Made by a program: the position numbers and the translations under genes. A stretch of 64,000 nt of DNA from Scolanthus callimorphus (Eukaryota; Cnidaria; Anthozoa; Actiniaria; Edwardsiidae), in the NCBI GenBank assembly GCA_033964015.1, contig CM066923.1:25494168-25558167 (forward strand), written 5' to 3'. Numbering within the stretch: position 1 is the stretch's first letter; each line of letters opens with the position of its first letter. The notes beneath the pieces were generated by a model. That model had not been told where the DNA came from and searched no databases. It saw only the letters and a program-made list of their open reading frames with translations. Positions 39,538-50,439 of the stretch are shown one piece after another.

Positions 39538-41977
39538 ATGGCATCAGCTTCAAGTGAGAGTGTTTATGATGTTGCTGTTATCGGTGCTGGGATATCTGGG
39601 TTAGCTACAGCCAAATGTCTGCTGGACGACAAGTTCTCCATTCTTGTGTATGAGGCAACAGACCAGATTGGAGGGTTGTGGCAATATAGGGAAGAAGGAT
39701 ATGGAGTTATGAGCTTTACTCACATGTATGTAACAAATCTTGTAAAAAAAAGACAAAATTAGGCTGACCTAGCAAGTGGCTGCATAGGCAGCTACCCCAA
39801 GATGGCTGCCACTAAAGTGAATTTATGTTTATTTGTGTCTGATTGCCATCATCTTTTGGACAGCTGCAAGATTCAGGGCTTGGGGGAATCCGATTTGTGA
39901 GCATGTATGGTAGATCGCAAAGAACTTTCAAACCGGAAACCCAGAGTCTGGGCTTTAAAAAATCATTTCCCTCAGAGCCCTGAATCTTGCCACTGGCCAA
40001 AAGATGACAGGCTCTGGGTACGAGATTGCTGCATCTGCCACTGAGCAGGGCAATCAGACAAAACAAAGGAGGTGGCTAGCCACCTTAATCACACCCCCCC
40101 CCCCCCCCCCCCCCCCTGGATCCACCCCTGTTGCTTTACAGTTTGGGGTAACAAACAAAACACACTTGGAATAGAATTATTTTAGGAAACTTGCAGTTGT
40201 TGTTTTGTTCTTTTTTAGGGATGATGTCATATAATGCAAATAATTCTTGTTTTAGATACCTTAAATATAATATTATATTTTGCATTCAACATCATTTTAT
40301 TGTAAAATTGTTTTCTCAAAATGATCACTTCACCATATAATTAAAACAGAAAATTAACAATACTAAATACTAATACAATCTTACCTGTAAACCTGATAGA
40401 AATCCAAAAATCCGTTAGCTCAACATTTCGTCCGCTCCCGAATAGAGATTCGGTTCAATGATTTGTTACGTCACGCTGCTCCCAGTAGGCTTTGCGTTCC
40501 TTCTTCATGTCAGTACCGAGGATAGAATCATATCATTTGCTTTAGGTTTTTGTGAGTCTAGACTAAAGTGCATCTCATTTTCCTTGATCTTTCCTCAGAA
40601 ATGTGTCCAAGCAAAACTACTGCTTCTCAGATTTCCCATTTCCTGATGATGTCCCTGACTTTCCCCACCACTCGCACATGATACAGTATGTCCACAACTA
40701 CGCCAGAAACTTTGACCTGCTGCGCCACATCAGATTCAATACCAGAGTCACCTCCATCAGCCAGACAGCATCAGGAATGTGGGAAATATCCAGTGAGGGA
40801 GTTAATGATGATAGTTTAACAGTTACAAAGAGCACACATATTTTCAGATATGTTGCCATAGCAACTGGCCACCATGCCTTGCCTGTACAACCCAAGTTTC
40901 CAGGACAGGAATCATTTAAAGGCAATATTATACACAGTGTAAGCTACAAAGATGCTGCAGCCAATCAAATGCTAGGAAAAAGAGTTGTCGTCATAGGGAT
41001 TGGTAACAGTGCTGTCGATGCAGCCGTCAATATTGCCGAGAGAGGAGGGACCAAACCTGTTTGTTTAAGTACAGGTCTGGTGCTTGGATCATACCAAATT
41101 ATGTAGCAGGATATCCCATTGATCACTATGCCTGCCGTGCCTTTCTTTGGTTGCCATGGCAACTAACCAGTCCCATTTTTGGCCTGATAATGAGATGTGT
41201 GTTTGGGAGCCCATGGAAGTGGGGTCTGAACCCCAAGATGGGAGCCCTTCAAACCCAACCCACAGTCAGTCCTACTTTGGTACACCACATACAGCGTAAC
41301 AACATCATCATTAAACCAAATGTTAGTAAATTTGATGAGAAGGGTGTCATATTTACTGATGGTACAAGAGTCGATGCTGATCGTGTTGTCTGTTGTACGG
41401 GATACTCCATCAACTTACCTTTTCTTGATGACAAGATCAAGACCAACATTTTAGAAGAGGGTTCCAACAGGATAAAACTCTTTAAAATGTCTTCTCTCCT
41501 GAAGTCGGCCCATCGTTAGCATTTATAGGCTTTGCACAGCCAGCTTCGGGGGGTCTGCTGCCGATGTCTGAGATCCAAGCCAGGTGGTTCTCCGAGCTAT
41601 GTAAGGGTAGAATTGGATTACCAAATAAGGATATAATGCTTGATACCATGGCAACAGAGCAAAAGTACTTTGACAATCGTTACCATTCTTCTACCCGGCA
41701 CACAATTCAAAGGGATCCCATAGTGTACATAGATGACATATCATCCTATTTTGGTGCCAAGCCTCAGATTTGGCATCATCCAACATTAGCTTGGTATTTA
41801 TTGTTTGGCGCGTGCGGGGCGGCCCAATGGCGACTCCAGGGGCCCCATAAGTGGAGCAAAGCTAGGGATGTTATACGATCAGTGCCAATAACTCCCATGA
41901 TGCATTATGTTGGTGTGCTATTGGTGTTTTTGCCAGTCATATTTGTTAGTGTAGTTTTATGGAAATACTGCTGCTGA
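39538..41977 (+). CDS. Flavin-containing monooxygenase (two exons, two frame breaks)
   Basis: FAD/NADPH enzyme that oxygenates nucleophilic N or S in small molecules, normally anchored in the ER. Exon 1, 39538-39725: FAD-binding VIGAGISGLATA at residues about 14-25, GGLW, and FTH at the splice. Exon 2, 40599-41977: NVSKQNYCFSDFPFPDD; the FMO-identifying motif FKGNIIHSVSY; NADPH-binding VVVIGIGNSAVDAA; ATGHHALP; and a C-terminal hydrophobic helix (YVGVLLVFLPVIFVSVVLW) ending at the stop. Total near 520 residues, the usual length. Two one-base deletions break exon 2: near 41073 (before SGAWIIPN) and in the A run near 41487 (before the F-S-P-E-V-G-P-S stretch). Homology continues on both sides of each. 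The intron 39726-40598 holds a C run (40093-40116). Which FMO subtype is not resolvable. Confidence 0.92.
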
Positions 41978-42122
41978 TGTGGAAAAATAATGTACAGTTC
42001 GCTAGAGAGAAACGCATAAATCTTTATTTCCAATGTTTATGCTTCTAGAGTAAACTTTTGTATTCGGGAGTGGAAGAAGCGTTGAACAGAACAGAAGAAA
42101 AGAAAATTCAAATTTGATGCCT

Positions 42123-42251
42123 GTTTTAGATAATGCATCAGACTGAAGTGGGTTTTCTAGATTTTACTGTACAACTGAATTGGTCCGCGCGCTCTAATTA
42201 CATTAATTGGTTATGACGTATTAATTACATGATTGACCGGTTATTTTGACA
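42123..42251 (-). repeat. 3' LTR of BEL/Pao element
   Basis: Identical to 47828-47956 by direct comparison. Read on the minus strand it begins TGTCAAAATAACC and ends ATCTAAAAC. The last base is shared with the target duplication, so the boundary is uncertain by one base. Confidence 0.93.
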
Positions 42252-42263
42252 CCCTCCCGGGCC
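42252..42263 (-). promoter_or_regulatory. Polypurine tract of BEL/Pao element
   Basis: On the minus strand GGCCCGGGAGGG abuts the TGTC start of the 3' LTR, the position where plus-strand DNA synthesis is primed in LTR retroelements. Confidence 0.6.
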
Positions 42264-42413
42264 AGCAAAGTGAAAATACATTTGAATAACAGTGAAATAA
42301 TAAGTAAAATAATCTGCGAAGTGACAAGTAGGATAACAATTTTGGACAAACAAGTACTGATACTGACAGTTCAAAAGTTCATTAAGCTTATGTAGAATAT
42401 AGTCTTATTCAGT

Positions 42414-43220
42414 TTAGTCAGATTCGTAAAGTTCTTTAATGGCTTGAGTGGCACGTTGTGCTGCAGGTCGTTGTGGTCGAGGTTCCTTTTGAGGTTTTTT
42501 CTCTTGGCAGGTGTCTGTTTCGGTTTCCTGCTCTTCCTCGACCTCGATCTCTAGTGGATACAGCTTCTCAATAGGTCTGGAAAGTAGCCTGCCATTGCTT
42601 GTTCGGAGTGTTACGGAACGCACTTGTCCGTCTTTGCTTGGATGGAGTTCAGTTATTACAGCTACCTTCCATTGACTACGTGGAGTATCATCGTGAATGA
42701 GAACAAGTTTTCCTTTAGTGACCGCACTGCCCTTTTTGCCAATGGGTGTCGAGTGGAATTCTCGAAGACTAGTTAGATACTCATCTCGCCACAGTTTCCA
42801 GAAGGTTTGCATCAATCGTTGATGAAATCTGGCTCTCTTAGTTAATTCATTGGCAGATAAGTTTATGCCTTTAGGATTGTAGTCTGAGTCTTCATTCTCT
42901 GAATCAGGGAGCGTAAGTAGTCTGTGTCCACACAGAAAGTGAGAAGGCGTTAAAGGTGGGCCGTCATCGATATCTGTGTATGTGTAGGTGAGGGGACGGC
43001 TGTTTAGTATTGCTTCAATTTCAGCTAGGATAGTCTGTAGCTCCACTGCAGTCAGGGAGGCTTTTCCAATGGTTTTCTTGAGTCTTCGTTTGACTAGCCC
43101 TATCATTCTCTCGTAGAACCCTCCCCACCAGGGTGCTCTCTCTGTGATAAATTCCCATTTTATCCCATGATTGGTCAGAAACTTCTGACATTCTGCTGCT
43201 TTCAGAATATGCGTTTTTTA
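42414..43220 (-). CDS. BEL/Pao pol, C-terminal part (integrase end and DUF5641-like)
   Basis: Continuation of the pol frame after the one-base break. It contains the last part of the integrase core, with the glutamate of the D,D,E triad (the TERAPWWGGFYER segment, which occurs in this frame upstream of the first Met), and then the conserved C-terminal region of BEL elements: LNSRPLTY, DGPPLTPSHFLCGHRLL, FWKLWRDEYL and a basic tail. It ends at a stop at 42414-42416, about 160 bp before the 3' LTR. Confidence 0.88.
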
Positions 43221-46200
43221 GTGCTTTTAGTTCCTTGGATCCAGCTTTGAATGTTTTGGCGTTATCCGAGATTATATGTTCAGGTATTCCTCTTCTACTA
43301 ATAAATCGTCTGAACGCTCTTAAGAATGCGTGTACTGTGTTGTCTTCCACTAGTTCAAGGTGAAGTGCTCGTACTACAGCACAGGTGAAGAGGCATGTGT
43401 AGACTTTCGTAAGTTTATTGCTTGAATCGCGTACGTATAGGGGGCCGGCATAGTCTACTCCAGTAACTTGAAAGGCTTCAGTTCCTTTGAGTCTTGACTT
43501 CGGTAATGGTGGAGTGATAACTGAGCGAAATGGAGGGCCTTCGACTTTCTTGCAAGTGACGCATTGGCCAATCAATTGTTTCACTGTTTGTCTACCTTTA
43601 GGGATCCAATAGTTCTGTCTCAGTTGAGTGAGAGTTTCCCGAGTGCCACCATGCATGACAATCAGGTGTGTTTCTCTTACGATTAAAGTGGTCAAGTGAC
43701 TTTTTCTTGGGATCAGGATTGGAAACTTGGTGCGTTCTTGTAGGGGGGCGTGCATCAGCCGTCCACGGCATCGTAATAAGCCATCTTTATCGTCGATGTA
43801 GAGACCAAGTTGGTGTACTATATTGGGAAGGTCCTTCTTCTTGCTTTTGAGTTTCGATATGATATCTGCAAAATGAGCCTGCTGGGTGGCTTTCAGAAGT
43901 TTGTTGAGCGCTTCTTTTCTCTCTTTAGCAGTAATCTCGAATGTGACTGGTTTCTTAGCTAACTTCTGAGTGAATGCACTAACGAGTGCCATGATGCGTA
44001 TTGCTTTGCATAAGGTGCTACACCTTGTGATGTCTATCACATTTAGTATGTTCTGAGTTGTATCCGAGTCTGCCAAGTTTGTGTTTGTGGCTGCATCTTC
44101 TTCGATCTCACAGTTGAGGATGATGTCGCTGTTTTCTGGCCATTCTTTTTCTGATTTTGAGAGCCAAATGGGTCCCTTGCTCCAGGTTTCGAGTTTTGCC
44201 ATGAAAGCTTTGGTGTCCATTCCTCTAGTGAGATAATCCGCTGGGTTGGAGATGGAGGGACAATATTTCCAAACAGATTGTTTTGTCTTATCTTTGATTT
44301 TGTCAACTCGTGTTTGGATGAATTGTTGACGCAAGGGTTTCGTAGACTTTATCCACGAAAGAACGATTTTGGAATCACTCCAAAGGTATGTTTCTGAAAT
44401 TCTGAGTTTGTTGCGCAAAGGGGTTACATGCTGTAACAGATTGGCTCCAAGTAGAGCAGCTAGTAATTCCAAACGAGGCAATGTTTGCGTTTTGAGAGGT
44501 GCTACTTTGCTTTTTGAAATGACAAAGGCACATTTCGTGGTATTTTGTTCGGTGATACCTCTAAGGTAAGCTACGGCTCCATACGCTAACTTGCTACTGT
44601 CGCAGAATATGTGAATCTGAGCTTCGACAATTTCTTCAAAGAAATATGTTCTTGGGATGTCAAGAAAGATAAGTTCTTTTAATTCGTTGAGCCATTTTAA
44701 ACATTTCTCTTTGCAGTCTTTGGGAAGTTCCGAGTCCCATGGTATTTCTTTCTTCCAAAGTTCTTGCATTAGTAGTTTCGCTCTCACTGTAAGTGGTTCA
44801 GCAAGTCCTAAAGGATCAAATAGTTTAGATGATAGACTCAGCATTAGACGTTTAGTGATCATCTTTATACAGCAGATTTCTTTATTCAGTTTTTCCAGGG
44901 AGAGTGATAACGTGTCGGTGTCAGCACTCCAGACAAGTCCTAACACTTTTACGGTTAGCGCTGCTGTATTTGTCCTATCTTCTTTTGCACGTTTGTTGAT
45001 TAGTGGGGAATTGCTGGTCCATTGTCTCAGGTTCATACCCGCTTCTTGGAAATGGCGTCGTGAAGTCGTATAATATTCCATTGCTCGAGAGTCGTCCGTT
45101 GTTCCCGACACTACATTGTCCATGTAGAGAGAATTCTTCAAATCGTCTGATATCCAGTCTTCCTTGTTGCTAAGGTGATGTTGAATTGTCGCATTGAGTA
45201 GAAATGGGGATGGCGCAGCACCGAACAATACACGACAAAATCTGTAAACAATTATATTTTCCGGATCATCAGCCGATGTGTTTGGATCTTTGAGCCATAT
45301 GAACCTGGTAGCATCTCTATCTTCATCATTTAGTTCAATTTGCAAGAAGGCTTTTTCTATGTCCGCCACTAGAGCTACTCGGTTTGCTCTGAAACTAAGC
45401 AGAATTTTCTGAAGTTCCTGCATGAGATTGGGGCCAGTATGTAGGCAATCATTCAGACATAGTGCTTTAGAGGAAGTCTTAGCAGACGCATCGTAGACAA
45501 TTCTCATTGCAGTTGTAGAGCTTTCTTTGAAGACGGGGAAATGAGGGATATAATGTAGTGTGCCGCGAAATTTGTTTGGGTCATTTACGACTTCTATGAA
45601 TCCTTGCTTCAGCTGATTTTGTATTTGCTCATGATATTTGAAGATAAGTTCTGGGTCTCGCTTATTCAAGCTGTATAGGAGGTTGTGAAACCTTTTCTTT
45701 GATAATGTATAGTTAGTGGGTAGACCAGTTTTGTTGTCCCTCCATGGGAGCTTCACGTTATATCTACCAGTCTCATTGTTAAGTTGTATAGTTTTCTGGA
45801 ACTCTTTGTGGACGGGATTACCGTCATCGTTTTCGGGGATCATGCTAATCTCCCAGAACTTAGTGAGCAAGTGTTCGAGTTTTTCTTCCTCGCGTTCATT
45901 AATTTCCTGATATAACATCGCGTTAGTGTGATCGCTTCGATGATTAGATATAGGGCCTGATATAAGCCATCCTACTTTACTTCCAGTTGCGATCAAGGCT
46001 TCATTGTTTGTTGTTTTCATTTTTCCTGTTAGAAATTTAGCAAGGTTATCATTGCCTATGAGGATGTCTACGTTGAGATCAGTAGTTGCGTCTAATGGAT
46101 CGGCAAGATCTAATCCTTGTAATTCAGTAGGTAGTTGGATTTGTCCAACTGTTGCAGGGAATGGGGGACAGATTGTTTGAGTTACGAGTGAGGATAATTG

Positions 46201-47799
46201 AATTCCTTCTTTTTCTGTCAATACTTCTAATTCCACAATGTCAAGCGATTTTTTGTCACCCTTGGTATAGCCAAATGTAGTAAGACTTAGGCATTCTTTA
46301 CGTAGAGTTTTGAGACTTAGTTTTTCTTTCAGATTTTTGGTGACAAATGTTCGTTGTGACCCTGAGTCAAATAAAGCGCGGAATGGGAGTTGGCGTGTTG
46401 CGCCTTGTACCGTCACAATGGCCGATGGCATTAAGATGTAATCTTTAGCGAGAACGGCATATGTCGTCCCGGAGTGAACCTTGTTCTTTTCTCCTTCACT
46501 AGAAGTTTGGTCCGAGTTCGAATTTGTTTGCTTAGATTTGTCAACCTTGGGAGGAGTGGGAGCGGCTCCTTTTTCTTCACTCTCTTCGCATATTGAGGTG
46601 TGGTGTTTTTGTTTGCACTTTAGACATCGCCCTTTGGATTTGCATTTATCCTGATTGTGCTTAAATCCAGCGCAGTTATAGCATCGCTTTTGTTGAAACA
46701 GAAATGCACGGCGTTCGCTTGCGGTTTTTAGTTTGTCGCATTTGTCAGGTGTGTGAGTGCCATTACAGTATAGACAAAGCCGTTTTTGTTTGTTCCTAGA
46801 ATTTTGACCTTTCTGCTGCGCGCCAGCAAATAATGCGCCTGTAGTGGGGATCAAAATTTCATCTGATTCAGTTTTATCGCTGTTTGCGGCGATGTGGCTC
46901 TTTTCTCTGGTTTCAAGTTCTTTCGTAAGCTCTTTCCTTAGTTCGTTAAGAGATTTGTCTGCCAGTGGGTTTGCTCGAAATATCTGGCGTGTCAATTCTT
47001 CGGGGAGCTTTTTTAAGAGAATTGGTATGAGGAGGTTCCCATACGAATCTGTATTAACATCTAATGCCTCTAACCCACGGATATTAGCCTCGCATGTATC
47101 GTGGAATACTCTTAAGCTACTGATTTCATTTGTTGGAACTGGTGTGCTTAACATAGCTTCCATGTGCGCGTTAATTAGAAGTTGGGTTTGCCCGAAACGT
47201 TCCTTTAGAATTTCGATTGCCTTCTGATAGTTATTTGTTGTCAATGGCAACCCTGCGATAGCGCGCGCAGCATCATCTTTGAGATTTCCTTGTAAATAAG
47301 TCATTTTTTCGATGTTTGGGAGTTGTTCATTTTCGTGTATGGTGGCCTTAAAGCTATCCCAGAATGTTTGCCAATTAAGCGGGTCTCCGTTAAAGGGTTT
47401 AATGCTGATCTTAGGTAAATGTACGTGCATTCTATGAGTTGCAGACTCTTGAGGTTGATTAACTAATTGGTTTGATCTTACCGGTGGATTCTTGCTTTCT
47501 AAATATCTGCGGATTTTGATTTTCGCTAGCGATATGTTGTCTTGTAGTGTTAGCGCATCGTCCATGTCTTTTTCAATATCGGTAGGAGATTCCAGCAGTT
47601 CTTGAATGTTTGTGTCCTTGAGGTAGATCTCAGTTTCTCGTTTGGAAAGTCGCTCTACTATTGATGTCAGCTCATCCGACTCGTCGGCATCTTCGATGGC
47701 CATTAAACGGTCCGCCTTTTTAATGTCTTGGGTGCAGTGACCCTTGTATGCGGCTCTTACTGCTTTAAGCCTAGCTAGTTCTTTTTCTTCTTTAGACAT
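43021..47799 (-). CDS. BEL/Pao gag-pol polyprotein (1592 codons before the break)
   Basis: Starts MSKEEKELARLKAVRAAYKG 13 bases inside the primer-binding site. Order of domains: gag with coiled N-terminus and the DUF1759-type segment (PFNGDPLNWQTFWDSF); CCHC-type knuckles (CLYCNGTHTPDKC, CYNCAGFKHNQDKC, CLKCKQKHHTSIC); aspartic protease (ALFDSGSQRTFV); reverse transcriptase (VALVADIEKAFLQIEL, FGAAPSPFLLN, LYMDNVVSG); Peptidase_A17-type and RNase H regions (IFCDSSKLAYGAVAYLRG); integrase zinc-binding (HGGTRETLTQLRQNYW.. CVTCKK) and core with two Asp (TGVDYAG, IISDNAKTF). The frame then shifts near 43215 and runs into nonsense up to 43021. No envelope gene is seen. Confidence 0.95.
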   Translation of the reverse strand: MSKEEKELARLKAVRAAYKGHCTQDIKKADRLMAIEDADESDELTSIVERLSKRETEIYLKDTNIQELLESPTDIEKDMDDALTLQDNISLAKIKIRRYLESKNPPVRSNQLVNQPQESATHRMHVHLPKISIKPFNGDPLNWQTFWDSFKATIHENEQLPNIEKMTYLQGNLKDDAARAIAGLPLTTNNYQKAIEILKERFGQTQLLINAHMEAMLSTPVPTNEISSLRVFHDTCEANIRGLEALDVNTDSYGNLLIPILLKKLPEELTRQIFRANPLADKSLNELRKELTKELETREKSHIAANSDKTESDEILIPTTGALFAGAQQKGQNSRNKQKRLCLYCNGTHTPDKCDKLKTASERRAFLFQQKRCYNCAGFKHNQDKCKSKGRCLKCKQKHHTSICEESEEKGAAPTPPKVDKSKQTNSNSDQTSSEGEKNKVHSGTTYAVLAKDYILMPSAIVTVQGATRQLPFRALFDSGSQRTFVTKNLKEKLSLKTLRKECLSLTTFGYTKGDKKSLDIVELEVLTEKEGIQLSSLVTQTICPPFPATVGQIQLPTELQGLDLADPLDATTDLNVDILIGNDNLAKFLTGKMKTTNNEALIATGSKVGWLISGPISNHRSDHTNAMLYQEINEREEEKLEHLLTKFWEISMIPENDDGNPVHKEFQKTIQLNNETGRYNVKLPWRDNKTGLPTNYTLSKKRFHNLLYSLNKRDPELIFKYHEQIQNQLKQGFIEVVNDPNKFRGTLHYIPHFPVFKESSTTAMRIVYDASAKTSSKALCLNDCLHTGPNLMQELQKILLSFRANRVALVADIEKAFLQIELNDEDRDATRFIWLKDPNTSADDPENIIVYRFCRVLFGAAPSPFLLNATIQHHLSNKEDWISDDLKNSLYMDNVVSGTTDDSRAMEYYTTSRRHFQEAGMNLRQWTSNSPLINKRAKEDRTNTAALTVKVLGLVWSADTDTLSLSLEKLNKEICCIKMITKRLMLSLSSKLFDPLGLAEPLTVRAKLLMQELWKKEIPWDSELPKDCKEKCLKWLNELKELIFLDIPRTYFFEEIVEAQIHIFCDSSKLAYGAVAYLRGITEQNTTKCAFVISKSKVAPLKTQTLPRLELLAALLGANLLQHVTPLRNKLRISETYLWSDSKIVLSWIKSTKPLRQQFIQTRVDKIKDKTKQSVWKYCPSISNPADYLTRGMDTKAFMAKLETWSKGPIWLSKSEKEWPENSDIILNCEIEEDAATNTNLADSDTTQNILNVIDITRCSTLCKAIRIMALVSAFTQKLAKKPVTFEITAKERKEALNKLLKATQQAHFADIISKLKSKKKDLPNIVHQLGLYIDDKDGLLRCRGRLMHAPLQERTKFPILIPRKSHLTTLIVRETHLIVMHGGTRETLTQLRQNYWIPKGRQTVKQLIGQCVTCKKVEGPPFRSVITPPLPKSRLKGTEAFQVTGVDYAGPLYVRDSSNKLTKVYTCLFTCAVVRALHLELVEDNTVHAFLRAFRRFISRRGIPEHIISDNAKTFKAGSKELKALKNAYSESSRMSEVSDQSWDKMGIYHRESTLVGRVLRENDRASQTKTQENHWKSLPDCSGATDYPS

Positions 47800-47811
47800 T
47801 TTGTCTAAAGG

Positions 47812-47827
47812 CCGGGTTTCGGCACCA
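47812..47827 (-). promoter_or_regulatory. Primer-binding site of BEL/Pao element
   Basis: TGGTGCCGAAACCCGG on the minus strand lies immediately inside the 5' LTR. TGG complements the CCA end of a tRNA, and the rest should match that tRNA's acceptor/T arm. Which tRNA was not determined. Confidence 0.85.
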
Positions 47828-47956
47828 GTTTTAGATAATGCATCAGACTGAAGTGGGTTTTCTAGATTTTACTGTACAACTGAATTGGTCCGCGCGCTCT
47901 AATTACATTAATTGGTTATGACGTATTAATTACATGATTGACCGGTTATTTTGACA
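47828..47956 (-). repeat. 5' LTR of BEL/Pao element
   Basis: Identical to 42123-42251. It is the promoter-bearing LTR for the minus-strand gag-pol frame. Confidence 0.93.
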
Positions 47957-48085
47957 GCCTGTGTTCTGACCTCCAATATAGATGGCCCCGCGCCTTTGTG
48001 ATTTAACTAACAAAGAAATGATTCCAAACCAATATTGGGACTGGACAACACAACTTTTAGCGGGAAACACCGTCCAAAAACCGCC

Positions 48086-48165
48086 GACCGGTTAGTATAT
48101 AGCGCAGTGGTAGAGTGACTTGCCTTTCTGTGAGAGGACGGGGGTTCAAATCCCGGCCGGACAAT
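48086..48165 (+). repeat. tRNA-derived repeat
   Basis: A box TAGCGCAGTGGTAGAGTG and B box GGGGTTCAAATCCC at tRNA-like spacing, but the anticodon stem does not form and the acceptor arm is poor. Either a SINE head or a decayed tRNA. Confidence 0.5.
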
Positions 48166-48296
48166 CACTAGGGGATTTTTTTTTCGAAATATTTGTCGAG
48201 AAAGTGCTACCTTTCTGAAATCCGGAAATGGTTAGAACTTCACGTCTTCTCGGATAAAGATGTAAAACCGTAGGCCCTTGCTCATGCACTACACAT

Positions 48297-48407
48297 TAGC
48301 TGTATTCACACTAGAGACGGAAAACTCGTCTGAGACGAGTTTCTCGCCTTGAATATGGTTCCCTGTTTTCTCAGACGAGTTTTCCGTCACTAGTGTGAAT
48401 ACAGCTA
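48297..48407. mobile_element. MITE, TIR tagctgtattcacactag, copy 1
   Basis: Ends tagctgtattcacactagag and ctagtgtgaatacagcta, then gacggaaaactcgtctgag / ctcagacgagttttccgtc. 111 bp. Confidence 0.8.
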
Positions 48408-48765
48408 TTAACCTGAACAAGGGGGACGTTAAAGAACCACTAGGACGCGGGAGTGACTATCCTATCGCGGGAGTGACGGGCTGCAAGTCTGGAGAATTGG
48501 TCACTGTATATTTATATTTATTTTATGTGAAATACACACTTTTTATGCAGGACCCTCGTTCTCTCGATACAGCCGCGAAAATATCAGTACTTTGATGTCT
48601 AACAATCAGAGAACAAAAGTAAAAAAGATGTTTAGATTGTAATTGTCCTTTTTACCTGTTGATTTTTTCCGCAATTTATGCTCAAGTGCTCTGAGTACGA
48701 GAATGTTCGATTCCGTGCGCCTGATAAAGCTCTCGGTAAGAGTGAGAAATTAGCCGTATAGTATT

Positions 48766-48959
48766 AGCTGTATTCACACTAGAGACGGAAAACTCGTCTG
48801 AGACGAGTTTTTCGTCCGGACGGAAAACTCGCCTTAGTGTGAAACCGGGACGAGACGGATTTTTGACGGGAAATCGTCTGAATTCATATCAGACGGAAAA
48901 CTCGTCAGACGAAAAACCCGCCATGACGAGTATTCCGTCCTCTAGTGTGAATACGGCTA
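48766..48959. mobile_element. MITE, TIR tagctgtattcacactag, copy 2
   Basis: Same ends as 48297-48407 with a longer interior made of repeated acgagt/actcgtc units in both orientations. 194 bp. Confidence 0.8.
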
Positions 48960-49248
48960 TTGACAGTTCAACAAATTCCAAGTAAAAGTTTCATCGGCGA
49001 AAAATACCCTCCAATTTACTCTGTTTCCTTCGTCCAGGTCTGAATAACAATAAAGGATGACAAATTAAACACAGCTAGAAAAATTGAACTCGATATCTTC
49101 ATGTGTTGTAAGCGCGTGATGCGAATAGTTCAATTTTTTTAATACAATAATGAGTACTATGACCTCCCAGTTATGAAAGTATAATTTTGACACTAGACAG
49201 AGTTGAAAAACTATACGTCTCGCGCTATTATACAAGATATAGTTAAAA

Positions 49249-49480
49249 ACAAAATGGCGGCCGTTACCAAAAACTCCCCAAGGGGAGGGGCCCTAGCGCA
49301 AACTCATGCAAATCAAATTGTGCGACTCTAAAATAAATCCATTACCTCCCGAACAAAGGGATTTATTTTTTTACTGGAGAAGAATGGATTTGTAGCAATT
49401 TTGGCCTAAGGAGCAGCCGCTTGGCTAGTTTGCGCTAGGTCCCCCTCCCCCTTGAGGAGTTTTTGGCGGCCGCCATTTTG
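49249..49480. mobile_element. Foldback element, TIR aaaatggcggccg
   Basis: Ends aaaatggcggccgttaccaa / ttggcggccgccatttt, then aaactccccaaggggagggg / ccctcccccttgaggagttt, and gcgcaaactcatg / tagtttgcgct. No ORF. Confidence 0.7.
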
Positions 49481-49559
49481 GTTGTCCAAGCTGTGGGTCC
49501 GGCGGATTTTTAACGACCGTTGAAAAGGGGGTCGTGCGAGTTTAACGGGGTCTGCTACC

Positions 49560-49830
49560 TTCGCGTATATGTAACTGCAGGATATTTATTGATTTTTCTG
49601 CGTCGGTAACATGTATATCTACGATCGTGGTGTGTTTGTTTGGTTGTGGAATTCGAATTTTGTGAAAAAATCCGTCTCGAAGTGGGTTCTGCCGATCGGT
49701 CGATCGAGCCGATTTTTGGCTTCAGCCTCCCACCTTGTCTTTCTCTCTGTATGGGGGCGAATTGCAGATAAATCCGTGAAACTTCACATGAGCATCAAGG
49801 ACAACCACAACTAACAACATGGTAAGTTTC
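49560..49830 (+). other. Possible 5' exon ending ATG|gtaagt
   Basis: A stretch ending caactaacaacATG|gtaagtttc looks like a first exon whose start codon sits at the donor, as happens in some ribosomal-protein genes. No matching second exon was recognised downstream, so this is only a suggestion. Confidence 0.2.
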
Positions 49831-50439
49831 AGTAACATTTATTGATAATTTCCTAAAAAATTCCAGGTCCAAACATCTCTTACCACAATCCCCATATAAA
49901 CCCTATATTACTGTCAATACTTCGATGACCCTTCGATGTTGTAGTACACACAATTGTCCTGGGTCACCTGTGGTCTAACTGCTGTATAGGATTTGTGCTG
50001 GGTTTATCCTTGGATAAGCGTTTATCTACTCAGAAATCACAGCAACAAAAATTAATTATTGCAAGATATTCGCGGTGAAAATCTGTCACCTTTTTAGTGT
50101 AAAAATTCATGTAACGACCTCCCCGGACTTTTTGGTATTCCTGTGTTTGTAAATTTAGTAGCAGGCCTGGTTATCAGCCATTCGCACACGGAGCAAGTCT
50201 CGAGCAGTCGCCATTTGTAAAGCATACATGTACAAGGGGTAAGTACTCACACTTTAGCGTAGTAGCCCATTCATATCTCATGTACCTTGTGTACATGTTT
50301 TGTAAGGATTTTGAGGAGACGAAGTCAGAGTATAGCCTCAATTTTTGTTTCTGTATCAGTGAATTCCAGCGGTGGCCTGTGCCCCTCCCATGCCCCCCCC
50401 CCCCCCCCCCCCACCCCTACCGGACACCATGCATGCAAC

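Larger units (their letters stand above)
42119..47961 (-). mobile_element. BEL/Pao LTR retrotransposon, near complete
   Basis: The element lies on the minus strand at about 42124-47956, flanked by gcctg at 42119-42123 and 47957-47961 (a 4-5 bp target duplication, as usual for BEL/Pao). It has two identical LTRs of about 129 bp, a primer-binding site directly inside the 5' LTR, one long gag-pol frame and a purine-rich tract before the 3' LTR. LTR identity implies a recent insertion. The pol frame is broken once in a six-T run near 43214-43219. LTRs of 129 bp are short for this superfamily. Confidence 0.95.

Noticed and set aside
43668..47227. Plus-strand open frames at 43668, 44369, 44657, 45716 and 46844
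   Set aside because: They lie antisense to the long BEL/Pao gag-pol frame and have no recognisable protein features.
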